A stretch of DNA of 64,000 nt from Odontesthes bonariensis. Lineage: Eukaryota; Chordata; Actinopteri; Atheriniformes; Atherinopsidae. Made by a program: the position numbers and the translations under genes. Below are positions 47,253 to 57,119 of the stretch, piece after piece (position 1 is the stretch's first letter; the number at the start of each line of letters is the position of its first letter). The stretch lies in NCBI RefSeq assembly GCF_027942865.1, contig NC_134509.1:29768197-29832196 (forward strand), written 5' to 3'. The notes under the pieces were generated by a model. The model had not been told where the DNA came from. It was given only the letters and a program-made list of their open reading frames with translations, and did no database searches.

Positions 47253-49933
47253 ATGGCTGAATCTGATTTCCCTTTACCACCGGATTCATTCTGTCAACTG
47301 TGTGCAGATGGACTGAGAGACCCAGTCACTATTCCATGTGGTGACACTTACTGCCTGGAGTGTATCAAGATCTACTGGGATCAGTTTGATCACATGGGTG
47401 TGTACAGCTGTCCGCAGTGCCGTGCAACCTTCACGCCGCGGCCTGTCCTGAGACGCAACCTTCCCGATGTTTACCACCAGCCACGGTCACAGCTTCCAGA
47501 GCTCAGACCTTTTCCCTACATGCACCGTGACTCCTACTGCGATTTCTGTGTTGGCCGTCGCAACAAAGCTGTCAAGTCATGTCTTATGTGCCTGGCTTAC
47601 TACTGTGAAACGCATGTCAAGCCTCATTATGAGTCTTCTACTTTCAAGAGGCACAAGCTGGTGGATGAGACGGGCCACCTGGACAGGAAGATCTGCCCCC
47701 AACACGAGAAAGGCCTGGAGTTGTTCTGTCGCTCTGACCAGATGTGCATATGTGTGCTGTGCACTGTCAGAGAGCACCGCGGCCACAACATTGCTTCAGC
47801 AGAAGAGGAGCGCATTGAGAAACAAGTGAGTCTTAACTATTTGGGGCAATGTATCTGTTGTCATTTTTGTACATTGTACAGGTGGTATATAGGCAGTTTA
47901 TTCCTCTTGAAGTATCTTAAATCCCTTTCAGAAGATGATTCATCATCAGATTTTTATCAGTTTTAAAGACTTTACACAGAAAATTGGTTGAAACTAAAAT
48001 TGCATCCTCTTCCCCTGATTGATTTACAAAATCCTGGCTTTGTGTTATTCCATCAGAAAGTCCTGGTTCTCACCCAGTCTGAAGTGCAGCACATCATTTC
48101 AGAGAGGATGAAGGAGCTGCAGGAGCTCAAGCATAATGTGGATGTGCTAAAAGTAAGATAAGGAATAACCCAACATAAAAGCATGCATCTCTGCATTACA
48201 GATTGTAGTGGTGTAATTCTGTTTGTGCCTAAAAGCTCCGGATAAACTGACTCTACTTTTTCAGGGTGCTGCCCACCGAGCACAGACAGAAAGTGATAAG
48301 ACCTTCCATGAAATGCTGCAGGCGGTCGAGCGCTGGAAGTCTGAAATCAATCAGATGATAATGACCAACATGCAGGCAGCAATGTCACAAGCTGAGGGCT
48401 ACGTTGAACGCCTGGAGCAAGAGATAATGGAGCTGCAGCGCCGAGACGCAGAGCTACGACAGATCCTTGAAACAGAGGACAATATTCACTTTCTGCAGGT
48501 GCTCAAACAGAACTGCAGCGACAAGTATTCATTTAATTATCTTAAACAATATCACGCTAATTTAAAAGGGATTTACAAATCTCTTTTAAATGCGTCTTTA
48601 TATTTAGGTCAACATATATTATTAGCTTTATGCTCATCAATCCTATATTATTTTTCATGAGGCAAGAGAGATGTGCTTTAGCTATATTTTCAAATGTTGG
48701 CATCACACGGACTTTGTGGAAAATATTATTTTACAATATTATGGCGCTTCTTGTTAAAACAGAATTTTCCAACCCTGTGTGTTCCTCCTGAGGCCATGGT
48801 TCCCAAAGTGCTCATCAACCCCCAATTCTCCTTTGGAGAAATAAGCAAAACAGCCACAGATATGAAAGACAGTCTGGATGACATCTGCAAAAAAGAACTG
48901 AGCAAAATCTCCAAGACAGGTATGTTCCTGATATAACATGTATATTCTGAGTACTTCAAAGTGATCCGGAGGTCAGCCAACCTAATGCTGAATATCTCTA
49001 CAGTGAGTGAAACTCCTGTCTACATACTTTTGCCAAGAAATGGAGACAAACGGCTCAAAGGTGTGTCAACTGAATCATTACATTTCAGTTTTGATTATGT
49101 AAGAATAAACAATTGTATGCAATTTACTGAACAATAATAAGAAAATCCACGGTTTTATGTCCAAGCAGTTCCATCCAGGGTCGATTTTCAGGAGCCAAAA
49201 TCGAGAGCAGACTTCTTGAGATGTAAGTAAAGTTTTTAGGTTTCTGTCCATATGTTGATTTTTGCATTACGTTCTTTCTATACAACAGCAAAATGTATTT
49301 TTTAATTTTACAAATGCAGCATATTCTGACATATTTAGTTGTTATGAGTATATCATTAAGAAATGTATGCCGTGGTTGTTTTGCTTAGATTCCTGCAAGA
49401 TGTCCTTCGATCCAAACACGGTGTACAAAGAGCTTGTCCTGTCAGATGGGAATCAAACAGTCACGCGAAAGAAATCAATCCAGTTTTACCAAGATCATCC
49501 AGAGCGCTTTGACGGTTTCTCCCAAGTGCTGTGCAAAGAGTCTCTGGCTGGTTTCAGATTTTACTGGGAGGCTGAGTGGAGCGGGGAGTTCTCCATAGGG
49601 GTGGCCTACAGGAGCATCAGCCGCAAGGGCAAGAACTCACAAAGCCTGCTGGGCTACAATGACAAGTCGTGGAGTCTCCTCTGCTCAGACTCAGGCTACT
49701 CAGCCTGGCACAACAAGGTAGACAGAGACCTTCCTGATGCTCCAAGGGCCACACGAATAGGTGTGTACTTAGACTATGCAGGCAACACTTTAGCCTTTTA
49801 TTCAGTATCAGAGACGATCCAGCTCATCCACAAATTTAAAGCTCAATTCAGTGAGCCTTTGTATGCTGGTTTTGGTGTGGGCTCCTCAGTCACCCTCTGC
49901 CAACTGAAGCAGAGCACCCTGCCTTATACTTAG
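47253..49933 (+). CDS. TRIM-family E3 ubiquitin ligase (RING, B-boxes, coiled coil, PRY-SPRY), fintrim/TRIM16/TRIM25-like
   Basis: Seven coding exons: 47253-47825, 48057-48152, 48265-48498, 48763-48919, 49004-49060, 49169-49222 and 49389-49933. All have GT-AG introns and the frame joins to 1716 nt (571 residues). The 96- and 234-nt coiled-coil exons are the classic TRIM pattern. A RING lies at 14-60, two B-box-like zinc modules at about 96-134 and 148-179, coiled coil at about 192-300, and a B30.2/PRY-SPRY at about 390-571 (SFDPNTVYKELVLSDGN, WEAEWSGEFSIGVAY, GYNDKSWSLLCSD). Such proteins are ubiquitin ligases, many with antiviral roles; the substrate cannot be read from sequence. In the RING the ligand order is C14, C17, C29, D31, C34, C37, C53, C56, so aspartate replaces the usual histidine. 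Orthology within the large fish TRIM expansion is unresolved. A full-length LTR element begins 373 bp past the stop. Confidence 0.93.
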
Positions 49934-50306
49934 AGAACAGAGTATAGAACTCACACAGATTGTTCCTCTTCGGCACATTTCGAAAATGAAAAGTTTCTGC
50001 ATGATTCAGCATTCTTCACCTTAACCAGCTTAAAATTCAAGTAAGAGATTACGGTGTATCATATCTTTGTATCGTATAGTTGTTCTTTTACAGCTGTTGC
50101 AGAACACTGTGATTCATTTAAGATTGTGCATCTTGTACAAAACCCACTCTCTTTTAAATCAGTTTAATCTTAGGTTTCTTTTGCTGTCAAATGCTAAACT
50201 ACGATCACCAGTCAATGCATAACTGTGTTTTACATGCTTTACAATGGGACTATATGGTTTATCAGAAAACTGTGATGTGGCTAAAATGATGCCATAAAAT
50301 GGATGG
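49934..50306 (+). other. Likely 3' untranslated region of the TRIM gene
   Basis: The sequence between the TRIM stop and the 5' LTR has no ORF or repeat that I recognise. GCCATAAAATGG near 50290 is a weak polyadenylation-like site immediately next to the LTR insertion (target ATGG). The TRIM transcript may therefore end at or run into the LTR. Confidence 0.45.
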
Positions 50307-52580
50307 TGTAGCAGTCACAGTGCCGTGTGGATTAAGAGTTTTTCAAACTTTGACAAAACCAACATTCCTGTGGGGGATGTTTACGTATGTGGATATAAAC
50401 CAGATCTTCATTTTCTTTCCACAAAGGAAAAAGAGACAGAAACTGCCTAATTTACAACACCCTTAAGAGCTTTTGGGGAGTCGAACTCACTCTTGGAAAA
50501 GTGGGAGACTTACTATCTTATCTAGACCATAACTCGAAAGTTGACACTTTAACAGATCAGACCGACCAGATGGCTACACATGAACTGAGAAGACTCACTT
50601 TTAGTCAAATCTTAAAACTATATTAAATGTGTTTGATAACCGTGTACAATTTCTTTCAGGTTTCCAGCTTGATCACAAGACGCATATAGAGACAATTTGT
50701 ACGATTCTGGCTTAAATATTGACAAAGAACTGATTTTGGTGGAAAATGCCCAACCTGCCTGATGGAACCACATTGCCCCCTAGTGGTCTGCAGTGTTGAT
50801 TAGTTGAACATTTAAATCCCAAAGGACTCAGTAAAATGGACAATGTATATGCAACAATTTAACTTCTAACGATGTCCCTTCGGTATCTATTTGGTATTTG
50901 TTTAGTGTCCCCATTGTTAACACAGAAATTAGCATTGTGTAATTCACTATTCATTTGTCACGATTTCATAGATATTCATCTGAATTTTGAAAGTCATAAT
51001 TGTCTTTATCATGTGTGTTATTTTGATGTCTTTATATTACAAGTCTATGTTATATCTTTAATCTGCATATCTTAACAAGATGTGGTGTTTTCAGAATCAC
51101 CGAGACAAATGTTCTGAGATGGGAGTAATGGAGAAACACAGAGTTCTTTGTCTCATCCAGAAATCCCCCTAGCACAGATCACCTTACACAGACATGCACA
51201 CAGTTCAAGCATGTCATTGGCTGAAAAAGTAGTGTAAGCCCCGCCTCCGAGAGTCAAAACCCGGAACAGCGGAAAACACACGCGTCCTTGTGCCCTGGCT
51301 CTGTCTCTCGCTAGTTCTCTCGTTTGCTGGCTCGCTTCAGGCGTCTGCCCTCTTGTGCTCTGGCTCTTGTTCCAGAAGGGTTCCAACCCAGAGTTTCAGA
51401 AGGAGATTTGAGCAGAGAACAGCTGCTCAGAGACTTTTAGAGATGGTTTAAGCAGAAGAGAAGAGCTCGCCGGAGTTTGGGAGTTTTCCCATAATCTCAG
51501 GAGAGAGCGGAAGGACGTGTGGATAACGATGCAGCGGACGACCGGAGGAGACCCTCCAGAACCCAGTGAGACCCCGGAGACGAGAAAGAAAGATCCGAAC
51601 AAAGAAACAGATTGAAATACTCTGAAGATGCACGTTTTATGTGTTTGTGTTCGTCCCTCGCCATCCACGTCTTTCTACGTCGCACGTCCTAACCTCCGCT
51701 GTTTCACGCCATCATCACCTTTTCCTACCAAGAAAGCCAACTCCAAGCAACCTTTTATTAATCTTCTGTGAACTTAAGTTCACTTCATCAGAGAAAGCAG
51801 CAACGGACCAACTCTGACACAACGATGGATTTGATCATCCCACAGTAAAGCCCTCGACATCATCGTCCCCGTTTCCCGGTGAAAGAAGCAACTGAGAAGC
51901 TAAAAAGGTCAGCCACCACAGCCAGGAAGGCCCAGAGAGCGGAAGAGAAGTCCCCTCGGACCCCGCGTGGCCGCTGCCTTGGTCCGAACCGACTGAACAG
52001 AACTTCAGCACAGTAAGACCGACCCGTTTTCACCTTAAAGTGGGTTTGATGGATGTCTCGAGGCTTTCACAGAATGATAAATTAATCCGAAATGTCAGTA
52101 CAGTATTTAGATTCAAATAGTCAGCCAACCCAAACTATTTGAATAAATCCAGTATCTCCCCATTCCCCATATTTTATTTTATATTCACTAAGTGTTTTAT
52201 ATAATCACCCATATTCAATGCATCTCCTGTTTGTTTAAAGGTTCATGTCTAAGATCATATCATTGTAATAAACAGCTCATATATCTATATATATGTTATA
52301 ATCACAGATTGTGTCGTATGCTTTCTTTACGTAATGTCTGTCCAACCAAACGAGAACTTCACGAAAGTAGCGAGATATGAGACTGATTATTAATTGAATA
52401 TTAATTTAACACCAGGATCGTAAGATTTCGAACAGTTTTCCTACCTGACTGTGACTTAAAACTAAGTCAAAACCTAGGTTGGTGGTGCCCCTGAATTCGA
52501 GGTAAGGTTTATTTGAGACTGTAAGAACATCTCATAAATCCTTATATTTAATAGGTATATAAATACCCGGTAACGCTACA
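50307..52580 (+). repeat. 5' LTR, 2274 bp
   Basis: Same length and alignment as the 3' LTR, at a constant 6813-bp offset. In the parts compared the only difference I found is A at 52217 versus C at 59030. AATAAA at 52267-52272 is a candidate polyadenylation signal. A GC-richer tract with GCCCCGCCTCC near 51240 may mark the promoter. The short ORFs on both strands show no known domain. Confidence 0.95.
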
Positions 52581-52586
52581 TATTTT

Positions 52587-52604
52587 TGGTGCCCCGTGTG
52601 AGGC
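52587..52604 (+). promoter_or_regulatory. Primer-binding site for elongator tRNA-Met
   Basis: TGGTGCCCCGTGTGAGGC starts six bases after the LTR. It is the complement of the 3' end of vertebrate elongator tRNA-Met (...CCTCACACGGGGCA plus CCA), an 18-base match from memory of that tRNA. Confidence 0.85.
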
Positions 52605-54299
52605 GTTTTACGGTAGACTGACTTACGTGAAGGAAAGCATAAACATGATATTGGCTGGTTCATTATCTGTGTGTGAGCAATGCAAGCAGTGGCTGTGTCT
52701 GTCTTTATAAACTTAGAATGACTAAAAGCACTTTATCAGAGTAATCGTGGACGCATGATAACTCTCCAAATCCGTGGGTGCGCAATATTAATTGCACACC
52801 GCAGAAGAGCACCCAGCAGCCCAGCTGTCGCTGTTTCCTCCCAGAATAAAGATTGCATGCACAGCGCAAGAACGCTGAATTTAAAGGCCTGGCCGTAGTT
52901 GCGAGTTTCCAACACGGTTGATTTGATTTTTTTTTTTTATGAGTATCACAAATTCAGCCGCGAGTCCCGGCGAATTTAGTCAACTCAGAGCCTCCTCAAA
53001 CACAGGAGTTTTGATCCGCTGTAATCTTGCAGCCGGACATAAAAAAAGCATCAAGGTGCTATATAGAAACCCCATGAAGTGGGGGAGCGAGTTTAAACGT
53101 TGTTTAACGGAGCGTTGTGACGCCTAAAATAAAGTAATACAGATTACTTATTGAAAGTTAAAGCTGCTGAGCTTAACTGAATGAGTCAGAGCCGTCGCTC
53201 CTGATAAAATAAATGAATAAAATAAATAACTAAAATACACACGGTCACAAAACGTGATCGCATGAATGACTTAAACAGTCAATTGTTTTTGTATTATTAA
53301 ATAAACGACCGGAACGCCGTGTCTGTTGAACCCAGTTGAAAGAAAAAACTGAGGGTGTGTTTATTTTTAAAATGCTTACAAGCCCTAACTAAAATAATAT
53401 ACAGCAGTAGTGGACAGACCAATTTTGCTGCAGAAAAATTGAGTTGGTGACTCTATTCGTTGTTATTATCAAAGTTGGTGACTTTTAGAAGCATTCTGAA
53501 CTGAGGCCGCCGTGTCTCAAGCATTGTGAGCTTTGCAAGGCAGTGTTTAAAAGTTTGTGGGCAAACTACAACATCGCTTGTGCACTGTCTGTGAGAGACG
53601 TTAACCCTTTCATTCCCCATGGAAATGAGGCGAATTCACTGAGTCCTTGAAGGACTATTGGTGGGCGGTGCTAGAAATCGTCACCAGTGACGTCAACTCC
53701 TCACTCCCTTCTCTCAAACCCGCCCACTTGAAGTTTTTTGACATGTGAGCGCTCAGGATCACATTAAATAGGATCACAAAGAAAGCTGATCATTTTGCTT
53801 GGTACTAACGAATACCAGCTTTATTTGAATATTCTTTAATGCATTTGAATCAATTGTTTGACATAAACAATACCAACCTTGTTATTTGGAAACATTAATT
53901 GAAGCTAATTAATCTCAAATGTGTGTCTTTCACCAAATCAGATTACCTTAACAGGAACTGATTATAAGACACTAAGGCTTAAAGAAAACAACAGCCCAGA
54001 GCTTGTATGTTCCCTTTTGTGTTAGCATTAATGTTTTCCCTCTTTTTACCATAACGGTTAATGATAAGCTTCTAAATTAAATGCATTTCTTCCAGTTTTG
54101 AGTAAAATAACACAGTCGTGTTTATTTTAACATCCTTCCTTATTTGTTTCTCAAGTGAACAAATTCAAAAGGAAGAAATTAATTTCAGGAGAACAATCCT
54201 TATTCCCAACTACCTTCACATTAACCCAACTATTTTCCCTTGTTCCAAACTCAAACTTATTTTCAGAAAGAACCCTTTCTGAGACAAGTGAAAAACAAG
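52605..54299 (+). other. Long untranslated leader of the LTR element
   Basis: 1.7 kb between the primer site and the first in-frame gag ATG. It has several short upstream ORFs, none recognisable. A candidate acceptor (CTTATTTTCAG) at about 54255-54265 just precedes gag, so gag may be made from a spliced RNA. A packaging signal would be expected here but cannot be identified by eye. Confidence 0.5.
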
Positions 54300-55856
54300 A
54301 TGATGGACTTAACAAAACAGTTGATACTGGGTTATGCCTTAAAGAAAAGATGCATTAAAACACCTGAAACAGAGCCAATCAGTTTAAAGCCATCGGCTGA
54401 GACAAAAGCTAAAAAGCCCAAAGAAGAATCTCTGACCAAAATGTTAAGTAGTCTAGCTGTGGTGTTCGTTAAACATGCACACCAAGTGATGGAACAAGCC
54501 GCTGACAAACTTAAAACTCGGTCACAGAAAAAGCCACAGTTTCAGGAGGAAACCAAATTCCTCCAACGCCAACTTAAAGCCACTGAGAGGGCATCCAGCC
54601 AAGCTAATGCCCAAGTAACAGAGTTAACAACACAGGTTGAAAACTCAAACCAACAAATTATTCAACTCAATGAAAACAACAAAAAGCTTGAACAGCTACT
54701 TCAAAACTGCCAACAAGAGTTGATTTCAACCCAAGTCCAACTGAAGAAGGTGGACCAAGCACAAAAACAGTCCCAGCAATCTCTACACATGGTTCTGCAG
54801 AAAGTGCAGGATTTAACAGTCAAAGTGCTAACTGATGACAAGCATCTTAATGTTGAAAAGGAACAAATGCAGCTGTTGACAGAACAGCTAAGCAAAGCTA
54901 AGGATGAGCAAAACGCCGCTCATCCACAGCAGGAACACCTATCAGATAAACCAGAAGGTGTTGAGATAGACCTACGTCAGTCTTTGGAGACGGGACATGA
55001 ACAAGAAACACATGGCTTCCCCCAGGAAGACAGAGGGAACCCTTTTCCTGAAGTGAAAACAGCCTACAAGAGCTCAATTGTTTCACCCCCGTCTTCAACG
55101 ACAACAAATTCTTTCAGATCTGAAAAGATCGTTTATGATCCAGGTAAACCGGATCAACCATTTCCTACTTTAGGACCCCACGTTCCACAAGCTCCTTCTG
55201 ACGAAGAGCTTGACAAAATTGCTCGCCATGTGCCCAGATTCGAACCGACTCTTGGGACGCCACATGACACCCGAGCATATTTGGACGACATTGATTTCTT
55301 CCTGCGAAGGTTTCCAAACGCATCAGTTAACAACAAATTCTACTTGATTAAGGTTACATCTAGCCGCGAAGTCAGTAGATTCATTGAACGTCAACCCGAT
55401 TACATCCGGAACGACTATACACTCCTCTGCCAAGCACTCGAACGCGAGTTTTCAGACGAGCTGACCCCATCTGGCTTAACCGCTGCCATGATGGTTAAAC
55501 AAGGACGGAATGAGCTGCCTCAGCAGTATTATTACCGCCTCCTCAAAGCTTATTTTGGTTTCAGCAACAAGGTAGGAATGGAAGAAGACATGAGTTTCAA
55601 AACTCTTTTCCTTCAAAACCTCCATCCAACTACCAGCTATCACTTAGGAGTTATAGCTAACCCTCACACTGCTACCATTCAGCAGCTACGTGAATGGGCC
55701 AGTCTAGGTTTCCAAAAACATAGACAAGCTAAACAGCCAGAACCCATCACCACACAGACCCAGAACCCTGGTTCTTGGTCCCCAGAGTTAGAAGTGGGAC
55801 AAAGTGGCAGACCTCCAGCAGAGGTCCCCCCACTGGCCACATTCTCAACGGCCTAA
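54300..55856 (+). CDS. Gag-like structural polyprotein of the LTR element
   Basis: The frame is open from 54240; the first ATG in frame is at 54300, giving 518 residues. Residues ~1-80 are basic. Residues ~85-205 are a glutamine-rich coiled coil (heptads through QLKATERASSQANAQVTEL and beyond). ~210-290 are polar and disordered, with proline-rich PPSS. ~300-470 form a capsid-like helical region (DTRAYLDDIDFFLRRFP). A match to the major homology region of retroelement capsids, QGRNELPQQYYYRLLKAYF, begins near residue 401. No CCHC zinc knuckle is present. The product would assemble particles that package element RNA; that role is inferred from the capsid signature. No frame breaks were seen. 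Confidence 0.8.
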   Translation: MMDLTKQLILGYALKKRCIKTPETEPISLKPSAETKAKKPKEESLTKMLSSLAVVFVKHAHQVMEQAADKLKTRSQKKPQFQEETKFLQRQLKATERASSQANAQVTELTTQVENSNQQIIQLNENNKKLEQLLQNCQQELISTQVQLKKVDQAQKQSQQSLHMVLQKVQDLTVKVLTDDKHLNVEKEQMQLLTEQLSKAKDEQNAAHPQQEHLSDKPEGVEIDLRQSLETGHEQETHGFPQEDRGNPFPEVKTAYKSSIVSPPSSTTTNSFRSEKIVYDPGKPDQPFPTLGPHVPQAPSDEELDKIARHVPRFEPTLGTPHDTRAYLDDIDFFLRRFPNASVNNKFYLIKVTSSREVSRFIERQPDYIRNDYTLLCQALEREFSDELTPSGLTAAMMVKQGRNELPQQYYYRLLKAYFGFSNKVGMEEDMSFKTLFLQNLHPTTSYHLGVIANPHTATIQQLREWASLGFQKHRQAKQPEPITTQTQNPGSWSPELEVGQSGRPPAEVPPLATFSTA

Positions 55857-56229
55857 GAAAGGCTCCAAACACAACTATTCCAAACCCTCATGGCCCAGCC
55901 ATGACCCAACTCACTGCCACAGTGAAAACCACAGTGTTCATTCAAACCCGCAAAAAGACATGTCTTTTCAAAATCGACATGACCAGCAATCTGCTCAAAA
56001 CCGCAACTGCAATTATAGACTTCGGTCTCGCTATAAACCATCACACACTGCATGGTCACAACCATCACCAGATCAGAAAACAACTGAGATGAGCAGAGTC
56101 ATCAACAAGGACCACATCAAATCTCAGCAATGGTCTAGTGAAATAAGTGCCATCAGTCAAGACGATATTGATAGCCTGAAAAGTGTGCTACTAAAAGAAA
56201 AGAAAAAGTTCAGAACCCAACCGTGCTAA
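55804..56229 (+). CDS. Overlapping downstream ORF, possible Gag extension by +1 frameshift
   Basis: This frame overlaps the end of gag by 53 nt in the +1 frame and stays open for 141 codons, with many N, S, H, K and R residues (QNRNCNYRLRSRYKPSHTAW) and then a helix-like end (DDIDSLKSVLLKEKKKF). A basic, nucleic-acid-binding tail would be expected after capsid, so it may be the natural C-terminal part of Gag reached by frameshifting or displaced by an old indel. It has no aspartic protease motif. The start given is the first ATG. Confidence 0.4.
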   Translation: MADLQQRSPHWPHSQRPKKGSKHNYSKPSWPSHDPTHCHSENHSVHSNPQKDMSFQNRHDQQSAQNRNCNYRLRSRYKPSHTAWSQPSPDQKTTEMSRVINKDHIKSQQWSSEISAISQDDIDSLKSVLLKEKKKFRTQPC

Positions 56230-57112
56230 CAGAGACTTAGAAATGCTAGCCTGTTCCTGGAGGTAGGACCATACACTCCAACAAACATTCTAGTAACCCC
56301 GAATACCAAACCTTTAACCATAGCTAACTCTTAAAGGAAGCAAAGAAGCTTACCCTCAAAATATCACTTACCTAATCACGATAAAACTACTCCGTAGTAT
56401 CATGATGCCTCAAGATTGAATCCAGGACACCTCAGTGTTCAAAACTTCAATTTTCAAGTCTATCATCATCTGGTGACACACTCAACTTACCTTATTTCAC
56501 CCATGTGACATCTACAAATGGGGGAAACTGGTCTATAACTGAATTAAAAGCAAAATTAGCAGTGAAATGCTGACAACAGCTTTCACCATGGATCCTTTAG
56601 TTAGAATATCACTCGTTACTGCTGTACAGTGAAGCCCTGTCCAGGACCGCCGCCGCGACAAATATGTTACACATCACTGTTCGTATAAGTCCTGCGAATA
56701 TGCTCACACTCAGGTAGTAAACGTGCTCATCTCCTAACTATTAAGAAATACCACATCCTAGATCATGACTCTAACAATGAGTAAAATTCTCCCCTAACAT
56801 TGATCTTTTTCCAAAAGAAATCTGCATGCTTTTACTAGGATTTTCCATTTGAAATTATATAGGCTTAGAAACCTTTACTTATGAACATTATCTTTAGCTA
56901 TTAGACATTTACTACGTAGGTTAAGTAAGCTTAACAAAATTACGTTTATAGCCATTGTACGTTTATAGCCATTGTTGTGTCAGAATTGTATTAGGCTGTC
57001 TCGAGACACCCACCATAACCCTCTTGAGAGTCCTAGCAACCACCAGACTCGGACACACTGGACTTCTTCACCTGCGATTCGGATCAGCCACGAGTTCAGA
57101 TCCGATTCGAAT
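56230..57112 (+). other. 3' non-coding interior of the LTR element
   Basis: About 0.9 kb with frequent stops in all frames and no sign of polymerase or envelope sequence, even degraded. It leads into the polypurine tract. A duplicated TACGTTTATAGCCATTGT motif (about 56941-56975) is present. Confidence 0.55.
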
Positions 57113-57119
57113 GGGGGAA
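57113..57119 (+). promoter_or_regulatory. Polypurine tract
   Basis: GGGGGAA immediately precedes the 3' LTR, the position used to prime plus-strand DNA synthesis. Confidence 0.75.

Noticed and set aside
51153..51685. Minus-strand ORFs of 60-90 codons in the LTRs
   Set aside because: They occur identically in both LTRs because the LTRs are duplicates, overlap each other in different frames and have no recognisable domain.
52587..52604. A tRNA gene at the primer-binding site
   Set aside because: Only the 18-nt complement of a tRNA 3' end is present; there is no cloverleaf.
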